Source: Scybalousia_A sp964542225
GTDB taxonomy: Bacteria > Bacteroidota > Bacteroidia > Bacteroidales > P3
Reading direction: 5' to 3'
DNA: 64,000 bases
Assembly: GCA_964542225.1 (NCBI GenBank)
Contig: CAZITO010000001.1
Span: forward strand, 22,428 to 86,427
The first letter of the stretch is position 1. Each line of letters starts with the position of its first letter. Below, in pieces: positions 61,527-64,000 of the stretch. Position numbers and translations under genes: made by a program. The notes under the pieces were generated by a model, which saw only the letters and a list, made by a program, of their open reading frames with translations, ran no database searches and was not told where the DNA came from.

Positions 61527-63375
61527 AAAATATATAAAAAACTTATTTTTGTTAATCTGCCTGTTCGTTTGTAATTTGCAAATTTTGGGACAGGGAGTTT
61601 ATCTTCCTTTTTTGGATGATTTTTCTTCTTATACGGGAATACCTCGCCAAGATTTGTGGCAAGGAGAAAACTGTTTTGTAAATCACAATTATCAATATTT
61701 GCCACCAAGTGTGGGAGTGGTAACTTTGGATGTTGTAGACAAAAATGGAGATTTGTACCCATCTGCCAATACTTTGGGCTTTGTCGGAGATACTCTTTGC
61801 TCTACCTTTATACGTTTGGATTGTTTGTCCTCGCAACAGGGCTTGAGTGTCGGTGATTCTGTTTATATGTCTTTTTTTGTCCAGCCCGGAGGCGGTATGG
61901 GTAATATGTGGGAAAGAATAGGTGCACAACCTTCAAGCAAAGATTCTTTGGTTTTGCAGTTTTTTTCGGCAACAGAAAACTCTTGGAACACAGTCTGGTC
62001 TATGCGGGGAGAAAGTGTGGACTCCATTTATGCAAGAGAAAACAATTATTTTCGTTATGTTTTAGTGCCTATAAATGAGGAAAAATATTTTAACGCTTAT
62101 TTTCAATTTCGCTTCTTAAACTATGCTTCTTTGGATGCCAACCCTGTAGCAGATTATGTTATCAATTGTGACCAATGGAATATTGATTATGTATATATCA
62201 ATTATAACCGCAGTGCTTCGGACAGCAGTTTTAGAGATATAGCCTTTGTTGAGTCGGCAAAATCATTGCTCAAAGATTATGTTTCCGTACCTTATAGACA
62301 ATATAGGCCATTTATGATGAAAGATAGTTTGGAAACAAAAATTGCCAACCTATACTCCTCTCCCCTTTCCTCTACCTATAAGTATTACATATATGACAAA
62401 AATCACACCCTCCAACATTTCTATGACGGAGGTTTTGAAAATATAAATTCTTTATTGTTTTCTCACGAATTTCAAACCTCAGAAAATCATATTAAACCAC
62501 CATTGCAATTTGCATTTGATTTAATGAATAATGAAACAGAATACGAAATTATACATATTGCTACCGAAGGCGTGGGACAAGACAACTTACAAACAAATGA
62601 TACAATAAGATTTAAACAAATTTTTTCTGATTATTTTGCTTACGATGACGGCACAAGCGAAGGAGGTTATGGTATCAACCCCTTAAAAGGAAGCAATCTT
62701 GCCTTGGGTTTTTCGCTTAATCAAGAGGATACTTTAAACGCAATAGATATATATTTCAACAAAACCTATAACGCCGATACTTCTGATAGAAAATACTTTT
62801 ACCTTTGTATTTGGGATGCTACTTCTGACGATGTTCCATTGCCAAACAATGTTATTTACAAGTCTGAAAGGTTATTGCCTCATAGTGATTCGTTGAACAA
62901 ATTTACTCGTTATTATCTTTCGGAACCTTTGATATTGTCGGAAGGAGAATTTTTTATTTCTTTGGAAATAAAAAATAAAGGCGATTATATAAACATAGGC
63001 TTTGATAGAAATAATAACGCCTCCGCCCATACTTTTTCCAAATTGTCAACAGGCGAAATTTGGGAGCAGGCTTTTGTTAAGGGCGCTTTAATGATAAGAC
63101 CATATTTTGGTTACAAAGCCGTAGGCTTAGCCAACAACATAGCCTCCGACCAAGAATTAATTGTACATCCCAACCCGACAAAAGATATATTACACATAAA
63201 CTTAGGACAAAAAAGAATAAAAGAAATATATCTTACCTCATCCATTGGCATAAGGGAAAAAATGACAGTGGAAAACAACACTATAAACCTTAATGACAAA
63301 AAAAGCGGAGTTTATCTTTTGACCATAATAGATAATGAGGGCAATGTTTATTCCAAACGTATAGTAAAAATATAA
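61513..63375 (+). CDS. Secreted protein with T9SS type A sorting domain
   Basis: A 620-residue secreted protein with no recognised enzymatic domain. Signal peptide (about 1-27, ending NLQILGQ). The body is beta-rich (PFLDDFSSYTGIPRQDLW, about 32-49; YFAYDDGTSEGGYGINP, about 375-391). The final part (about 545-620) is a type A sorting domain, with VHPNPTKDILHINLG, then SGVYLLTIIDNEGNVYSKRIVKI. It is a likely PorU/PorV cargo. Its 14-bp overlap with the PASTA gene points to translational coupling. An adhesive or envelope role would suit but is a guess. Confidence 0.85.
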   Translation: MKPIRKYIKNLFLLICLFVCNLQILGQGVYLPFLDDFSSYTGIPRQDLWQGENCFVNHNYQYLPPSVGVVTLDVVDKNGDLYPSANTLGFVGDTLCSTFIRLDCLSSQQGLSVGDSVYMSFFVQPGGGMGNMWERIGAQPSSKDSLVLQFFSATENSWNTVWSMRGESVDSIYARENNYFRYVLVPINEEKYFNAYFQFRFLNYASLDANPVADYVINCDQWNIDYVYINYNRSASDSSFRDIAFVESAKSLLKDYVSVPYRQYRPFMMKDSLETKIANLYSSPLSSTYKYYIYDKNHTLQHFYDGGFENINSLLFSHEFQTSENHIKPPLQFAFDLMNNETEYEIIHIATEGVGQDNLQTNDTIRFKQIFSDYFAYDDGTSEGGYGINPLKGSNLALGFSLNQEDTLNAIDIYFNKTYNADTSDRKYFYLCIWDATSDDVPLPNNVIYKSERLLPHSDSLNKFTRYYLSEPLILSEGEFFISLEIKNKGDYINIGFDRNNNASAHTFSKLSTGEIWEQAFVKGALMIRPYFGYKAVGLANNIASDQELIVHPNPTKDILHINLGQKRIKEIYLTSSIGIREKMTVENNTINLNDKKSGVYLLTIIDNEGNVYSKRIVKI

Positions 63376-63438
63376 ACAAAAAGAATACCTTAAAAATAAT
63401 AAACAAGAAAAAACTTCGTTTGTTATATGTTTTTATAT

Positions 63439-63510
63439 GGCCTCTTAGTTCAACGGATAGAACGGAAGTTTCCTAAACTTTAAATGAGGGTTCGATTCCC
63501 CCAGAGGCTA
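63439..63510 (+). tRNA. tRNA-Arg (CCT)
   Basis: A 72-nt cloverleaf: acceptor GGCCTCT/AGAGGCT with a G-T first pair, D-arm AGTTCAACGGATAGAAC, anticodon CCT in loop TTCCTAA, T-arm with GGTTCGATTCCC and one A-C mismatch, discriminator A. Terminator hairpin follows at 63535. Confidence 0.9.
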
Positions 63511-63534
63511 CTTGAAAAAGATTAAATAAACCCT

Positions 63535-63572
63535 AAAATGCCTGAAAATATAACACTTTCAGGCATTTTTAT
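63535..63572 (+). terminator. Terminator of tRNA-Arg
   Basis: AAAATGCCTGAAA pairs with TTTCAGGCATTTT across a 9-nt loop, followed by T-rich sequence. Confidence 0.88.
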
Positions 63573-63791
63573 TTTATGCCACTTTATCCGTATTCCTCTA
63601 TTTTCTATGGACTTTATGTGAATATTAAAATTGCAGATGTTATTAATTCAAAACAAATGAAGTATGAATAAAGAGACCATAATTCAAAGTGAAGTATAAG
63701 CAAATTTTAATAATAGTTCTGTGTAAGTAAAGAAAAGATTTTAATTGGTTAGTGGTAAAACCTTTGCTTTATGCCCCTTCATAATTTATTT

Positions 63792-64000
63792 TAACCTATG
63801 CTAACCTAAAAAGTAGGGGCATTGCACTATAAAACAGGGGGAGTAAGAGGCGAAAAATTTTTTCGGGAAATTTAATTGATATACATTTATAAGTCAAAAA
63901 TAAGGGTGCTATAATTGATTATCAGCGAGTTAACCTTTTTCGAGAGGTCAAAATCGGGCAAAAATGGTCATTTTCAGCGTTTTCGAGCGGTTTTTTGAGG
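63792..64000 (+). repeat. Dispersed non-coding repeat, copy D (cut by window end)
   Basis: Matches the left 210 bp of copies A and C: AACCTATGCT decamer words, CGAAAAATTTTTTCGGG, AATTTAATTGATATAC, TTGATTATCA and GTCAAAATCGGGCAAAAATGGTC. The hairpin set and 142-bp unit would lie beyond the window. It lies 280 bp after tRNA-Arg. 63573-63791 is AT-rich and holds no gene that I can see. Confidence 0.85.

Overview
This 64 kb stretch is a low-GC chromosomal segment from a member of the phylum Bacteroidota, most likely order Bacteroidales. The main reasons are the type IX secretion (T9SS/Por) genes porU, porV, porP and porK, proteins with T9SS type A C-terminal sorting domains, many lipoproteins and outer-membrane proteins in the Bacteroidetes style, and the Bacteroidetes promoter pattern (-33 TTTG, about 17-20 bp, -7 TAnnTTTG) ahead of many genes. 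No integrase, transposase, prophage or CRISPR array is visible. The genus cannot be fixed from the sequence.

Layout. 1-8.6 kb: an HD-domain phosphohydrolase (cut by the window edge), a small outer-membrane protein, a LolC/E-like permease, a tandem OmpA-type pair, a secreted peptidylarginine deiminase with a T9SS sorting domain, a small outer-membrane protein and galE. 8.8-22 kb: a membrane pyrophosphatase, the first copy of a dispersed repeat, a tRNA with anticodon CAU, leuS, a detached atpD-atpC pair, a coiled-coil lipoprotein, a DUF3109 protein, a pyrophosphate-type phosphofructokinase, purE and a P-loop kinase/dCMP-deaminase fusion. 21.8-26 kb: a large exported TPR-like protein, a DUF4301 protein and tRNA-Phe, all on the minus strand. 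26-35 kb: the second repeat copy, then porU-porV-ispF-porP-porK. 35-44 kb: holA, a TonB-dependent receptor, a porin-like protein and an alpha/beta hydrolase in one run, then lnt, the third repeat copy and cstA. 44-50 kb: rplM-rpsI-rpsB-tsf and the opposing rpsA. 50-57 kb: tRNA-Pro, a TPR lipoprotein, purD and a two-gene type III restriction-modification system. 57-64 kb: ribH, fmt, an HU protein, tRNA-Val, a zinc metallopeptidase, a PASTA protein overlapping a T9SS cargo gene, tRNA-Arg, and the start of a fourth repeat copy.

How the genes fit together. PorU, PorV, PorP and PorK are parts of the machine that secretes and anchors proteins carrying C-terminal sorting domains. Two such cargoes are in the window: the deiminase and the 620-residue protein at 61.5 kb. 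porL, porM and porN do not follow porK here; holA does. The membrane pyrophosphatase and the PPi-type phosphofructokinase together suggest a metabolism that uses pyrophosphate as an energy currency.

The main unexplained structure is the dispersed non-coding repeat, about 480 bp long, with three complete copies and one cut by the window end. Each complete copy contains a 142-bp unit bounded by 25-bp near-perfect inverted repeats, a consensus promoter on one strand reading into a GC-rich hairpin region, and neighbouring runs of a degenerate 10-bp tandem repeat. No transposase accompanies it and its only ORF is not conserved as protein. It could be a non-autonomous mobile element, a family of small-RNA genes, or a chromosome-organising site.
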